Below, one piece after another: positions 53,401-63,900 of a DNA stretch of 64,000 bases; position 1 is the first letter of the stretch, and each line of letters starts with the position of its first letter. A model generated the notes under the pieces. The model was given only the letters and a program-made list of their open reading frames with translations, was not told where the DNA came from and made no database searches. A program made the translations under genes and the position numbers. This stretch comes from Strigops habroptila (taxonomy: Eukaryota > Chordata > Aves > Psittaciformes > Psittacidae), in assembly GCF_004027225.2 (NCBI RefSeq), contig NC_044283.2:34478207-34542206 (forward strand), given 5' to 3'.

Positions 53401-56400
53401 TCAATGAAACCTGGAGCATCAACTCACGGAGCAGCAAGTTTCAGTCAATTTTTCAGTTGTTCTACCACAAAATTCATCAATACAGCAAACAATAACAGGT
53501 GACCTTGTTTGCTCTAACCAGTGAGGAAGCAGATGAAAAGACAGTAAAAGAGATTAAGAAACCCCTTCATTTGGACAAGCACTGACATCCACTGAGTTGT
53601 CACTCTGGGAAAACTTACGAAGTACTTGTGTTTGGGCTGTGCCTTGGAGATTAAAATCCTCTGTTCCTTGGCAGAGAAAATAATCTTCACAGCTGCTGGG
53701 CTACATACACAGCTCTTACCAAGACTCTCGTCTTGCTGCCCAGGGCTTTCTGCTGGGGTGGGTGGTACTCCCAACTCTTTAATTTGATCTTGTGATTAAC
53801 CCTTATGGTTTTTTGTTATTGGTGGTATTTTTTTCCTTCACCTTTGTATCCTGCATTTTGTTGCATATTTGTCCTACTGCCCTTCCCTTACTTAAGTGGA
53901 AACCTCTTACACACTGAAAAAGGCCAACACATTCCCCAGGAATTAAGTTAACTTCTACATTTTTGGAAGCGAGAGGCTGTTCCCAGTAGTCAGAGCTGAA
54001 GTACCCCATCACATTCCAGTGTTTCTTCAGTGTGCTGTAACTAAAAATCTCGCTGTGCTACAAAGTCAGGCTCATGGTAAAAAACTAAACTGAGTTGTAC
54101 CAGACCACGCAGAAGCAATCTGAAAGTAAATGAAGCATCTCTAATTAGCTGATGACCACAATTAACGACAATACTTTAGAAGTGCCAGTTCCCAATAGGC
54201 TGATCTATGAATGTCACGCACCCTTTTATTATTTGTACAGATCTTTAAGACTAAAAAAGTGGACATCATATAATTTACAACAAAGAGCAAAAACGTAGTT
54301 TTAGTTTGTTCTTTCTGACAAGTTGTGATAATGAGGGTTTGCCTTTTTTTTGGACATACTGTGGCTCTTCTTCAACTTTTACTTTAAAATCTAGCGTTAG
54401 AGTAACGTTGCAGTGAAATTTATGGGCTATTTTATGTACAAATACCTAAGACTGTATCAATCTGTAATTAAAGGGCTAAGGTGGTTTTTACCCTTCACCT
54501 TTGTATCCTGCAGTGTTAGAACCATCAAAACACCTCCAAAATCTTCCATCCAGGATTAGATTCTGTATCGGAAATCTTAGAGAAAAGTAGTATTTTAAGT
54601 ACTACAGCAACAACCAAGTTTTGCTTCAGAGTTGATCTCCAAGTATTGTGGAATTTTAGCAGCCTTCACCATCAAAATAAGAGGGGACACTATAAACAAA
54701 TGCATGCAAAGAAAAAAAGGCAGAAATAAAGCTGCATACCAAGCATTCTTCCCGACGACTTCTACTGACTTGGACCGCACAAACATCTACTCTCAGCGTC
54801 TTCTGTAGCAGTGTTACTTGGGAAATGGCTACTCTGAATATTTCGTTGAGTAAAATGGTTTCTGTGGCAGGATGAACTTTTGTGCGGAAAAGGCAGCTGA
54901 TATCAGTTGAGGATGGAAGTACTGCCACTCTAATATACCTGCCAGAGACAAAACATGGTCTTGTATGTAAACTAGCACTTGGCTGGTGATGCATGGTAGA
55001 AGTTGACCCCATCAACTAAAGGACTGAATGCCAAGAAAATGAAACATCAACAAATCAGAGGTCTGATGGAAAAAGAGGTGGAAAAGAGGAGTGAGAAACT
55101 CCTCCCGTCCCTTGCAGAAACATTTCCCAAAAACGCATTTCTGTGCCTGGTAAGGTAGTAGGCAAGAGAGGTAGCTATTTCTGCTTCTATCCTAATTTAT
55201 CTTCTGGTTCAGTACTGTGAACACTGAAGACCATGTCCCATATGGGAGGAAATATGATCTTAATGTTAATTAAAAACATGAGAAAAACTTAAATTCTCAG
55301 AACAATGTGAGCAGCACTGAAAAGCAGTGACATCTTTTCATCTTTTAAAGAAACAAACAAACTAAAACCTCCAGAGAAACCAGTAAACTAAGGAAAATGA
55401 GGAAGAAAATAGCTAGGGCCACAGCTGCTTAAGATCAATTCATAATGTATTAAGTGAGACTTAGAAGAATGCATCTTACAAGGCTAAGTTTAAGCACAGG
55501 GAGTAACTTGAAACTGTTAAATGGCTGCATTTGTTTTATGTAACAAATATGAATGGATGTTATGTGAGTAAAGGAATACTAGCTAACTTGCAGGGCTCAC
55601 TTTAGTAGCAGCTTGATGAAGACATTCCTAATGCAATTTGTACATGTTATTTACCTATTGCACAGCTTCTCCTACACATGAATGAGCATAGTAATTGTTG
55701 TACATCTTTTATGTGCCTATGCATTAGTCCATTTCTGGTATTGGCTTTAAATAATTGACATTCACTGCAGAACAGAAAGCAGTGAAGCTAGCTAAAGCAA
55801 GAAGAGAAAGCGGGCCAAGCAAGATCATTCTGGAAAAAACTTTTCACCCCAGAGGTATAGTACTATTACTATATTTTCTGGTAGTGGCTTCGTATATATT
55901 GTTGTTGTTATTAAAAACTTAAGTTTTACATTAATTAAACCAAAAGAAATTAGGCCTGTGAGAAATTTGGGGTTGCTCTTTGAATTTGGCCATAGCCTTT
56001 ATTCCCCAATTATGCCAAGCTTCTTGGGATAAAGGCTATGATCAAAGTTGTCTGCTATGTATAGTCTGGAGAGCAGGTATCCAACATTTTGACAAACCAA
56101 TCCCAAAGTTAAGTGTTAGTGTAATGTAATTCCCATAATGCTGCTGCTGCTGTATTCACATAAATGTAGGTGAGCAAATTGCATGGTCTACTAAAAACAG
56201 CCATTTTAATAGATTAAATAATTAGGAAACATTTAGAAAACAGGGGGGAATAGAAGATAAAGTATATTAAAAGTATGTTTAAAAGGTGGTTCATTGGAAC
56301 TTTCTTTTAATAATTATCAGCCAGCTTATTTGCATCAGGCCAGAAAGAGGGGTAAACAGAGAAGTAAAAGATAAATTGCTCACTGGCTTTGTTTTACAAG

Positions 56401-59400
56401 GGTGCTTACTTTCATTTCAATCAAAAAAGTTGAAGAGTCAACCAATGGCTCAGATTTTGCTGTGACAAACTTATGACTTCCCAACCGATGAAAATATTAT
56501 CCTGACACAAGTAATAAAAAGTATTCATCTAGGCTCTACCTACTCCAAAAATGAACAGCTCTCATAAACAGTGTGGAAACAGGTACCAGTAAAATTTCAT
56601 GTCAAATCTACTCCTCTGTCTGTAAAGGTTCAATAACGTACTAATCTATCCAATTTGATGTTCTAGAAAATGCAGTTATAACACAGCATCATTTTCTAGG
56701 ACCAATTTTTATCATTGTACATATCTATACACTATATATATATATTAAAAATATATATATATGCAGACCATGGCAAATGATAGAAAAACTGCTATTTGCC
56801 TGCACTTGAAGACACTTGACTACTAATTACAGCTTCTGTAATACTAATTACAGAAAAAGATGCCAGCTACGACCTAACTTTATCTTACTGAATATTTTGC
56901 TGACATTCTTTTTATATTCTATATTATCTACTTTTCCTCTCAGCTGTGTCAATTTATTCTTCTATAATTTTTCTATATTCTAGTGCTAAATGCTAGGGGA
57001 CTTGGAAGGTGACGTGAGCAGGGGAAAGATGGAGGTTAGAGAAGGAAAGATGACCGTAGACACCACTTATTATTAAGAGCAAACAAAACCAAACAGAAAA
57101 ACCAACAAGCCACCCAGGCCTGTATGCCTATACATCCGTTCCGTATTCAGTGGCTTCCTCTTGATCTGCCAATCAAATTCAAAGTGATGGGGGACAGGGG
57201 GAAGGGAACCAGCAAGAAAACCAAATTCTGCAAGGATTGATTATGTTCTACTCTAATCTTATTTACCTTCTCAACAGTTTAAGCTAGCTTTCCAGTCTGT
57301 AAAAAAACTCACTGAAGTACAAGCGTCCCCAAGGAGCCAAGGCAAACTGTACTTATTTCTACAGTTGAGAGTTTTGGATTAGAATCTCAGTAGTAACATT
57401 TTCTTATTCAGGCATTTTTCTTCATTTCCTACACACAATTTCCTCTGCAACTACTTCTAGACTTTTCCTGTTAGTCCAGTTCAACACAAGAACTAATTCT
57501 TAACAGACCTCCAACCTCCAGTCATGAGGGTTGGTGTATCTCAGTGTGGCTGTGCTTGTCCACTTGCAATTTATCAAATTACCCCTTACCTTTAAAAGCT
57601 CACTTAAAAGACACATACTATTTTAACATAATTTTACATAAAAATATCACATAAATGTAAAAAGACAACATTCTGAGCTGAAAGAATGGCAATGTATCAA
57701 AAGAACATTCTTAGTAACAACAGAATAGCTGTTCTGCACTCACACAGCTACAAAATGTTTTAAAACACTAATGAAGCATCATTTAAAAAAACCCTTTTTG
57801 TTCCACTTTAATAGAACGTGCATATTTGCTGATAACTACTTCTTGCAGCATTGCTGGAATATTTAAAAGCTCAGTACTAATACAGTTTTAAAAGTTTTGT
57901 ACGTATTTTAGTGCTGTTCAGCAGTAAACCAATCAACAACTTTGAAGAATTTGTACAATTCATTATTGCTACTGCACAGTGATTGTTTGACTTACACTTT
58001 AGAGCCAAGGGGGACAGAAAATGCTGGAAGATTTCTGAGCCGTACTATGATTATCACAAAACTGGAATTGCTGTGGTCATATCTGTTAAAGAAAGGACAA
58101 CATGAGGCAAGGTTACTAGTTGCATTCATGTACAAACAGAAATACTCCCTTTGCTTACTCACTCACCTGAGTCCTATTTGTACCTGGGCAGCCTCTACAA
58201 TTGTTGCATCATCTTCACTATATACAATATCCTCAGTTTCATTTGGTCTAGGGCAAAGAGTCAAATATACAAATTTAGGAAAATTATAGTTAGCTTTCAG
58301 CAGTAATTAAGGTATGCATATACAGAACACGTATACATTGTCCTGAACATACAGAACACGTATACAGTCAGCCTGAACAGGCTGATTTAATTACAGCATG
58401 CACTCCAAATGAGAACTTCAGAGCCTACACAATAGAAATACCTGTTTGGGGGACAGCTGCTGCCTGAACAGTTTGACAACTCCAGTAATGAATCAGAAAG
58501 ACCTTAGGCTGATTACTGAAGCAGGCCAGACTAACAGGCAAGAGAAAAATTCATGACATTTTCCTACTGATACTTTGTACTTTATCTCCCTACTGAATAC
58601 AAAAGAGGAAATTAAGATCTGTAATAAACATCAGACCACATGTGACCTGGGTATGAAATACTGTTTTGAAGAATACTCAAAAGCAGGAGCTTTGTAAAAT
58701 AAAGAGGTTTCTGTGCAAATAAGAAGCACCTTTCCTCTGAGCCTGTTTTCAGAAGCATTCAAAGAACCAAAGGGATTCAAGTCTTGCAGCTGTAGGGCAA
58801 CTCTAGCGTTCAATGGAATTACAGAGAATCCATGTGGCAAAATAATTCCAGTCATTCTCTGGGAGGTTTGACTGAGGATGCCGTATTAATGTGTTTCACT
58901 GATTTTTAAAATGAGTTGGCATCAATAAACAAGATCAAGACAGAAAGTGTCAAGATAAGAAATGTGAAGAATAACACAGGCATCCCACAAGAAATGACAG
59001 CTTTATTTTAAGACTCTGCATCTAGAGGTTCCCTTTTACTATGCATTTCCTGGCTGATGGCTAATTTGATAGAGTGTGTTTATTTCCTCCCCTGCCTTGA
59101 ATTACTTAATACAAAGGACTGGTCTACACAGCAGAAATCACTGTAGTGCAACTTCTGGAGCACAATGACAAATTATAAGTCATTTCATACACAGTGCTCA
59201 TAAAAACACTTCTACTAAACATAAGCAACTCACACAGAGGCACTCATTACCTCTTCACTACTTCCTACTCAGTAATAATTAAGAATATCCACACCTGGAG
59301 CTATCATGGAATAACTACAGTCCGTACATCTTTGCTTGCACAAATGGCAATAGCTTCCTTTTGTACACACGCTTAGGGAATGCAACTGTCTTCTTTCATC

Positions 59401-60903
59401 TTTTCCTGATGAACAACAGAAAGACGACAGGAATTTGTCCTGTTTTCCACCTATCCCACCACTCACAGCTGGACAGGACTTGCAAGACAAGATGACTTGC
59501 TCCACAGAACATCCACAGCTTTTGGTCCAATGTCTGTTCATTTCTATCCACTGCACCTTGTAACTGGAGCAGACAGTAAGTTTTGATTACAGTGGCTCAG
59601 AATTGAAACAAAATGGAAAGACAGCAATGGTTACTGAACCAAAACACCCAGTCACAGCCACTCGGCCAAGTGAAGGCTGAGTTTTTAATAGATGGGAGTT
59701 TACTTCAGCCCAAGAAGTTGCATTAGGTCTAAATGAAGACATGGAAAAAACTCATATTAGGATTTCAGAGTTCAGGGTGAAATATGGGTTCCTGACCTAC
59801 CATGGGATTGAATGGGCATTGCAACAGTTCAGGAGAAATCCCTTTTGTATTTCAGCTTTTTTATTTGGTGTCATCTATTTTTATTACCTTTTAATTTGTG
59901 AAAGATTTGACAAGTAGAAGTAATTTTATCAGAGGCCAATAAAACCCATTTATGATACCATAATGCACCTTTATCTGTCCTAATAGAAAAGCATTTAGCC
60001 TGGCAACAGAAGACAGCAACTGTGTCTTTGTAACCATCCTGCTAAAACATCTCTCTGAACATGCAAAAGGACAAAACAGTCTTTATGTCAACGACTTGCA
60101 GAAGTTGAGGTGAAAAATAAAGATTTTGGTTTCTCTTGTAGTTTGCAATAGTCTTCCATTATGCAGTCTAAAGTTCATTGTTCTCACTGCCATAAACCAG
60201 ACAATACTATATAAGCTAGTATGAAGAATCCTGTAGAAGTTATGTATTGTCAAAAAGCAAGACCAGCAATTACATTTCTTTTATCCTGTTTACCACAGAG
60301 AAGCATAAGCATTAAACTCTAACCTGAATTATTTTTATACCTACAACTGATGATTCTCTTATCTTTCTTATATCTTCTTTTTTAAAAAAGAAATTTTTCA
60401 AGCAAAATCCTATGCAATCTTAAGATTGTATCTAAACAAAACAGTAAGTAGCAAGAGTCACTCTGAGTGAAGTCAATGCAGCTACATGGCAGAACCTGTA
60501 GGTTGAATTCAGCTTTTCTCCAAGGAAAAAAGCCCAAAGATCAGAAGGTAGCTTTTTAATACTGCTCAAACAAGTTATACAAGCACTCTAATGCAAGTTT
60601 ATTAGCTTAAAAAAACGAATCAAACCTCACTGTTCGGCAAATGTGCCCTTCTTTCAATATGAGAGTACAAAATACTTACAAAAAAGGCATAACCAATAAC
60701 CTAGTTATGCTGGTATTACATAACTCCTTATAGGTATATTTAAAGTCTTGGTGGAAACACTTGCATTATTTCTCAAACCTACTGTTTCACAGAAGCCTCA
60801 TATACACCACTATCTCCAGCTACAGACTCGTCAGACACGGCAGCAGACACACAAGCTGTTTTCTCCTCGAGCAGGTTGCTAGCTGCTCTCAGTAAGTCAA
60901 CAC
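38361..60903 (-). CDS. WWC2: WWC2 (WW and C2 domain containing 2), C-terminal half, 12 exons
   Basis: WWC proteins (KIBRA family) are cytoplasmic and membrane-associated scaffolds that promote LATS1/2 activity in the Hippo pathway and thereby restrain YAP/TAZ; they also bind atypical PKC. The exons join with matching phases into 551 codons plus a stop. In order they encode the conserved stretch [19 protein letters not shown], a C2 domain (from VQIGLRYD through [18 protein letters not shown] and [10 protein letters not shown] to LADLSF), an acidic segment ([13 protein letters not shown]), [28 protein letters not shown], a basic/serine region ([18 protein letters not shown]), the coiled-coil-like [20 protein letters not shown], and the C-terminus [11 protein letters not shown], a PDZ-binding tail. 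Human WWC2 is about 1,190 residues, so a little under half is here. The two WW domains and the central coiled coils lie beyond the right edge. Identity with WWC2 rather than WWC1 or WWC3 rests on my recall of the human proteins and on the CLDN22 neighbour. Promoter and start are not in the window. Confidence 0.96.
38428..40377 (-). other. WWC2: WWC2 last intron
   Basis: 1,950 bp. Contains a G13 run at 38,792-38,804 on the + strand. No other recognisable element; open frames are composition shadows. Confidence 0.9.
38792..38804. repeat. G13 homopolymer
   Basis: Thirteen consecutive G on the + strand (C on the WWC2 sense strand), 365 bases before the last-exon acceptor. Confidence 0.9.
40378..40505 (-). 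CDS. WWC2: WWC2 penultimate exon
   Basis: 128 bp. Acceptor tttacag, donor TTCAG|gtagcg. Encodes [20 protein letters not shown], then [20 protein letters not shown] and SF, with an Arg codon split over the last intron. It is GC-richer than its surroundings, as expected of a conserved exon. Confidence 0.96.
40600..40663 (+). repeat. CR1 LINE 3' tail
   Basis: The words cagggttaggtttatgattt and aaaggtcttttccaacctaa followed by atgattctatga are the CR1 3' terminus. Only about 60 bp remain. Confidence 0.8.
44192..44830 (-). repeat. Ancient CR1/L3-like LINE, reverse orientation
   Basis: The + strand has the word order of the reversed 3' region of old CR1/L3-like elements: ttttcttccatgaatttatc, ttttgaacctatgcaaactt, then acccatgattttatagactt and, more weakly, ggggaaccagaagtgaacaa. 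It is heavily diverged and has no open frame of the element. The left limit is fairly clear; the right limit is approximate. Confidence 0.65.
45358..45600 (-). CDS. WWC2: WWC2 exon (C-terminal coiled coil)
   Basis: 243 bp, 81 codons. Acceptor ctgattcag, donor AAACAG|gtatga. Encodes [20 protein letters not shown], then [20 protein letters not shown] and [20 protein letters not shown], ending with [11 protein letters not shown]. The open frame continues upstream past the acceptor, but that part is intron and has no match. Confidence 0.97.
45601..46665 (-). other. WWC2: WWC2 intron
   Basis: 1,065 bp. No repeat or gene recognised. Confidence 0.9.
46666..46758 (-). CDS. WWC2: WWC2 exon (putative aPKC-binding basic region)
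   Basis: 93 bp, 31 codons. Acceptor attttaacag, donor AAACGG|gtatgt. Encodes [20 protein letters not shown] then [11 protein letters not shown]. In KIBRA the equivalent region binds atypical PKC. The residue after RN is Ala here, where human WWC1 and WWC2 have Ser as far as I recall. Confidence 0.96.
46759..49210 (-). other. WWC2: WWC2 intron
   Basis: 2,452 bp. Contains a short (ATT)n at about 47,143-47,159. Open frames on either strand show no protein motif. Confidence 0.9.
49211..49375 (-). CDS. WWC2: WWC2 exon (DKETNTE ... [16 protein letters not shown])
   Basis: 165 bp, 55 codons. Acceptor ttttcatag, donor TGTAGG|gtaaga. Encodes [20 protein letters not shown], then [20 protein letters not shown] and [10 protein letters not shown]. 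The TFSPGE block is a conserved phosphorylation-rich region of the family. Confidence 0.96.
49376..51325 (-). other. WWC2: WWC2 intron
   Basis: 1,950 bp. The part 49,790-50,110 is richer in G+C than the rest of the intron and gives overlapping open frames on both strands, none with a recognisable motif. Confidence 0.9.
51326..51518 (-). CDS. WWC2: WWC2 exon (low-conservation acidic linker)
   Basis: 193 bp. Acceptor ttcacacag, donor CACTG|gtaaga. Encodes [18 protein letters not shown] and a variable acidic stretch ending AAVILTL. Only the first part resembles human WWC2 (LTMLREASDEIV). The exon is fixed by its phases, which complete the Trp codon and reach phase 0. Confidence 0.92.
51519..52484 (-). 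other. WWC2: WWC2 intron with CR1 tail
   Basis: 966 bp. About 150 bp of it is the CR1 3' end at 52,238-52,388. Confidence 0.9.
52238..52388 (+). repeat. CR1 LINE 3' end
   Basis: Reads through the CR1 3' region: ccccatccctggaagtgttc, then gggccagctggatgggactt, caacctggtctaggcaggtt and finally ggtcccttccaacccaaatc with attctatgagtctatgat. It lies antisense to WWC2 and is 5'-truncated. Confidence 0.93.
52485..52600 (-). CDS. WWC2: WWC2 exon (acidic segment)
   Basis: 116 bp. Acceptor tgagcag, donor ACTG|gtaaag. Encodes [20 protein letters not shown] then [18 protein letters not shown]. The acidic run is a shared WWC feature. A Trp codon is split across the next intron. Confidence 0.95.
52896..53060 (-). 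CDS. WWC2: WWC2 exon (end of C2 domain)
   Basis: 165 bp. Acceptor ttttgtgcag, donor CTTG|gtgagc. Encodes [18 protein letters not shown] then [18 protein letters not shown], continuing to [10 protein letters not shown]. Phase 0 at both ends. Confidence 0.96.
53061..54739 (-). other. WWC2: WWC2 intron
   Basis: 1,679 bp. Contains a - strand open stretch at 53,600-53,790 with a good donor-like site but no convincing acceptor (see findings). No repeats recognised. Confidence 0.85.
54740..54938 (-). CDS. WWC2: WWC2 exon (C2 domain core)
   Basis: 199 bp. Acceptor tctctggcag, donor CTTG|gtatgc. Encodes [20 protein letters not shown], then [15 protein letters not shown] and [10 protein letters not shown], ending RREECL. 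The [14 protein letters not shown] part appears slightly longer than the human equivalent. Confidence 0.96.
55978..56047. repeat. Inverted repeat, hairpin of about 70 nt
   Basis: Left arm catagcctttattccc (55,991-56,006) is complementary to right arm gggataaaggctatg (56,026-56,040), with one bulged T. Outer bases ctttga (55,978-55,983) and tcaaag (56,042-56,047) extend the stem across an asymmetric internal loop. Confidence 0.85.
56733..56762. repeat. (TA)n microsatellite, interrupted
   Basis: Two TA tracts separated by a short A run. Confidence 0.9.
57996..58082 (-). CDS. WWC2: WWC2 exon (C2 domain)
   Basis: 87 bp. Acceptor ctttaacag, donor AAAGT|gtaagt. Encodes [18 protein letters not shown] then [10 protein letters not shown], a C2 beta-strand pair matching human WWC2 YNAKSSSFMVIIAQLRNL. 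The intron before it is only 84 bp. Confidence 0.93.
58167..58247 (-). CDS. WWC2: WWC2 exon (start of C2 domain)
   Basis: 81 bp. Acceptor ttgccctag, donor CTCAG|gtgagt. Encodes [18 protein letters not shown] then AAQVQIGLR. The split Gln codon joins exactly to the preceding exon. Confidence 0.93.
58248..60782 (-). other. WWC2: WWC2 intron
   Basis: 2,535 bp. Contains the short tandem duplication at 58,321-58,379. No CR1 or LTR sequence recognised. Confidence 0.9.
58321..58379. repeat. Tandem duplication, two units of 29/30 bp
   Basis: Both units start tacagaacacgtataca and end cctgaaca; the middle differs by a few bases (ttgt versus gtcag). A small local duplication. Confidence 0.85.
60783..60903 (-). 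CDS. WWC2: WWC2 exon ([14 protein letters not shown])
   Basis: 121 bp. Acceptor tttttgcag, donor ACA|gtaggt. Encodes [19 protein letters not shown] followed by [21 protein letters not shown], the strongly conserved stretch before the C2 domain. It enters with two bases of a split codon, so an upstream exon outside the window must end with one base. Confidence 0.95.
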
Positions 60904-63900
60904 CTGCAAAAAGAAAGAAGAATGAAAACTAGTCCAAGAGATTAATAGTCAGAGAGGGCGAAGCGCATCGCTTAGAAAGTTGTGAAGTTGAAAGCAGTGA
61001 CCCTTAAATGAGTATCACAGAGTAGTCTTGTTCCACGTCATTAAACATTCTGCGACTGTAGTACTCTTACCAGATATTCTGGCTAGGGATATAACCAAAC
61101 TGATGAACTTGAAAATGTACAGCTATTATTCTTTCCCAGAGATACAGGCTCCTATCATCACCCATATCTGTTGAGCTAGTTATTAGCCTTCATTATCTTC
61201 ATTGTTAACCCTCATTATCCTGATCTTTAAACCTCCATTTGCCGTGTTCACATTCTGCACTGTAGTAACACTTTGTCTACAGGCACAGTGCTTGCCTACT
61301 GTGTATTAAATATTTAGAAGTCAGAGAGACACCCTCTCCCCAGAGATATAACTGCTAGAAATGAAAAATCCTCTCTGGTTTACTATCATCAAAAACTTTT
61401 TATGCTACAGCCTCTTTACTATCAACTACTGCTTAGCTTTAATCTTCAACTTGCATTCATATGCTGGTGTCATGCAGTGAAGCAGCCGCATTCACAGAAA
61501 GCCACGTTCTGCAGCACAGTGAACCGAAAGCCTATGCAGTACTTTCATCTGCCAAGGGGTGAGGATATTGGTATGCATTATCATCCCCACCTGAATCATG
61601 ACTTTACATCTTGTTAAGATGTTTAAAATTTAAGGCTTCAGATTAGATGATTGATTGCTGCGTTTGTGCTTTTATTTATGGCAGTAGGAATGCTTTTTCC
61701 TTGATGATGAAGTGCTCTTTCCCTTTCCCCCCACCATGTGAGGGGTGAAGGTGATGACATGATTTATTGATTACCCTTAGGAATTACCACAGAAGCCTGA
61801 ATTGACTTTGACAATGACAGAGACTGACTGTGGAAGAACTACATGATATTCCAACTTGGTTTCTGCAGCAGGGACATGTGCAGAGGAGCGAATATCTGTA
61901 TGGTTCACCTGTGCAGAAAAGTCAGAGACAGAGAAGCAGGTGAGCACTGCACCTGAAGAGGCAATGCAGATTATTACATGAAAATACTAGCTATACTGCC
62001 TTCAGGTATGCCTGTGTACCTCCAAGGTAAGGTTCAGCAGTATTCAGATCTGTAGTCTTGTAAAACTTAAGTGTGTGGGCTGAAATTTTCCATGCAGGTT
62101 TTATGCCTCTGGCTGAGTTTGTCGAACACCTTCCCATTTGGCATCACAGCAGTTCCAAGAATGCAACTGGAGTAGGAACACTGAACCAACCCCACGTCTA
62201 TGTCTAATGTACTGAAGACCCACCATGAGGCCCATTTTACTGTGGAAACTAGAACTATTGAAGCATAATTAGTTAATATCTGGCTTCTCAAAATTTAAGT
62301 GCTTGTTTTGGCAGTCTTAATACAGATTTAAAGATAATTCGTGTCATACATATAACCCCACATGAGGAACTATCAGTATGATGAACCACAGGATGAATTT
62401 GTATTTTAAAACCATAACTACTTATAGACTTAAAAGACACACTGATGCTATCCACAATGATAGGCCATCAAAAAAGCTCAGAAGTGTTAGACATCCACAT
62501 GATGCCTTTGAAAATAATGATTTAAAGAAATACATTTTAAACAAATAATTCTGATTCCTCATAGCCCTATGTGCTCCCAAATTCCAAGCCATCTTAAATG
62601 CAGTTTTCAAATTAGCTGAATTGCAGCTGATTGCAAAGACAGACAGATCAGAATTTGTTGTTCATTTGGAAAGGATATGCTGCTGAAATACAGGCAGGAA
62701 AAATTACTTTTTTTTCCATCTTGTATAATATAGCTCTAAAGCAAAGTAACTACTGTGTGCCACTATACTGAAAAGACAAAGGACAAAATTACCTCCACCC
62801 CTTCCAAGTTTTTCCACTTCGCATTTCCTAGGTTCAGACCATTGGGACATCAGTCAATTTCTTTTTTCCCTTCTGCACAGTTGAGCTGAGGGGGGAACTC
62901 CCAGCTTGTAATATGTATACCATACATTTCTCTGGTCCATACCGAAATTACTACAGTAACACAGTAAGCTAATCTAAATAACCAACAGATATTACAACAA
63001 TTCCTTGATATATATATATATATGCACATATACACACATAAATATTTCTCATGAAAATACATGTCTGTATCAATATGTCCAGATATTTTTATTAAAAGCT
63101 GGCACAAGGGTTCAAGCTTGGCAACAAATCTGACAATGCACTCTCTAGAGGTAGGCTGTATTTACTCCAAGAAATCCAAACTCCTTAGCCACTTCACTGT
63201 CAACTCAGGCCCAGAAATGTGGAGCTGGGAATGCTGGGTACTGATCAGGTTTCAAACAGGACTGCCAGTGCTCAGCAGTAGTGGAAATCTGGCTCCCTCA
63301 GTTGTTCTAGGGAAAACAGAGCCACTACCTAACATAAACACAGGAACATACTTAATGACATGATAAACATGCAGAGAAAGCACCACATACTGTCAACCCT
63401 AACAAAAGGCAGCAAAGACTGAGGACAAGCCATCAGTTCTTGACAACTGGGATTTTTGAAGTTCTAACTCTGCCAAAGTCTTTGACAACATAGATGACTA
63501 AGTATGTTGCACGGCTTGTACTGCAGATTGGAAGTGAGATTCGTTACACTGAATTCAGCCATCTCAAAATTAACTTTAACTAGTTACTAAGGATACCTCA
63601 ATAACTCACACGGTCATTCATCCCATCTTGGTTAAAGGGAAGTATGTTTTAGGATGAGATGACTCATCCTTTTGGAAGTTACCCACAGACTGCAGGGGGA
63701 AGCCTACACTAGCCTCAGGGCTCTGTTTTAACTCACATGGATAAAAAGCTAAAAGCTATGAAATCTGTGTTAAAAATGGGAAGAGTCTCACCATAACTTA
63801 CAAGGCACGGGGTCCCTTGTCTTTCCTCAGCTCACATAGAAAAAGCGGGTTCAAATAAGCAGATACACACACACATAAAAATTCTAACTCCTAAGTCCAG

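Larger units (their letters stand above)
54939..57995 (-). other. WWC2: WWC2 intron with hairpin and AT microsatellite
   Basis: 3,057 bp. Contains the inverted repeat at 55,978-56,047 and a (TA)n-rich stretch at 56,733-56,762. Otherwise unremarkable AT-rich sequence. Confidence 0.9.
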
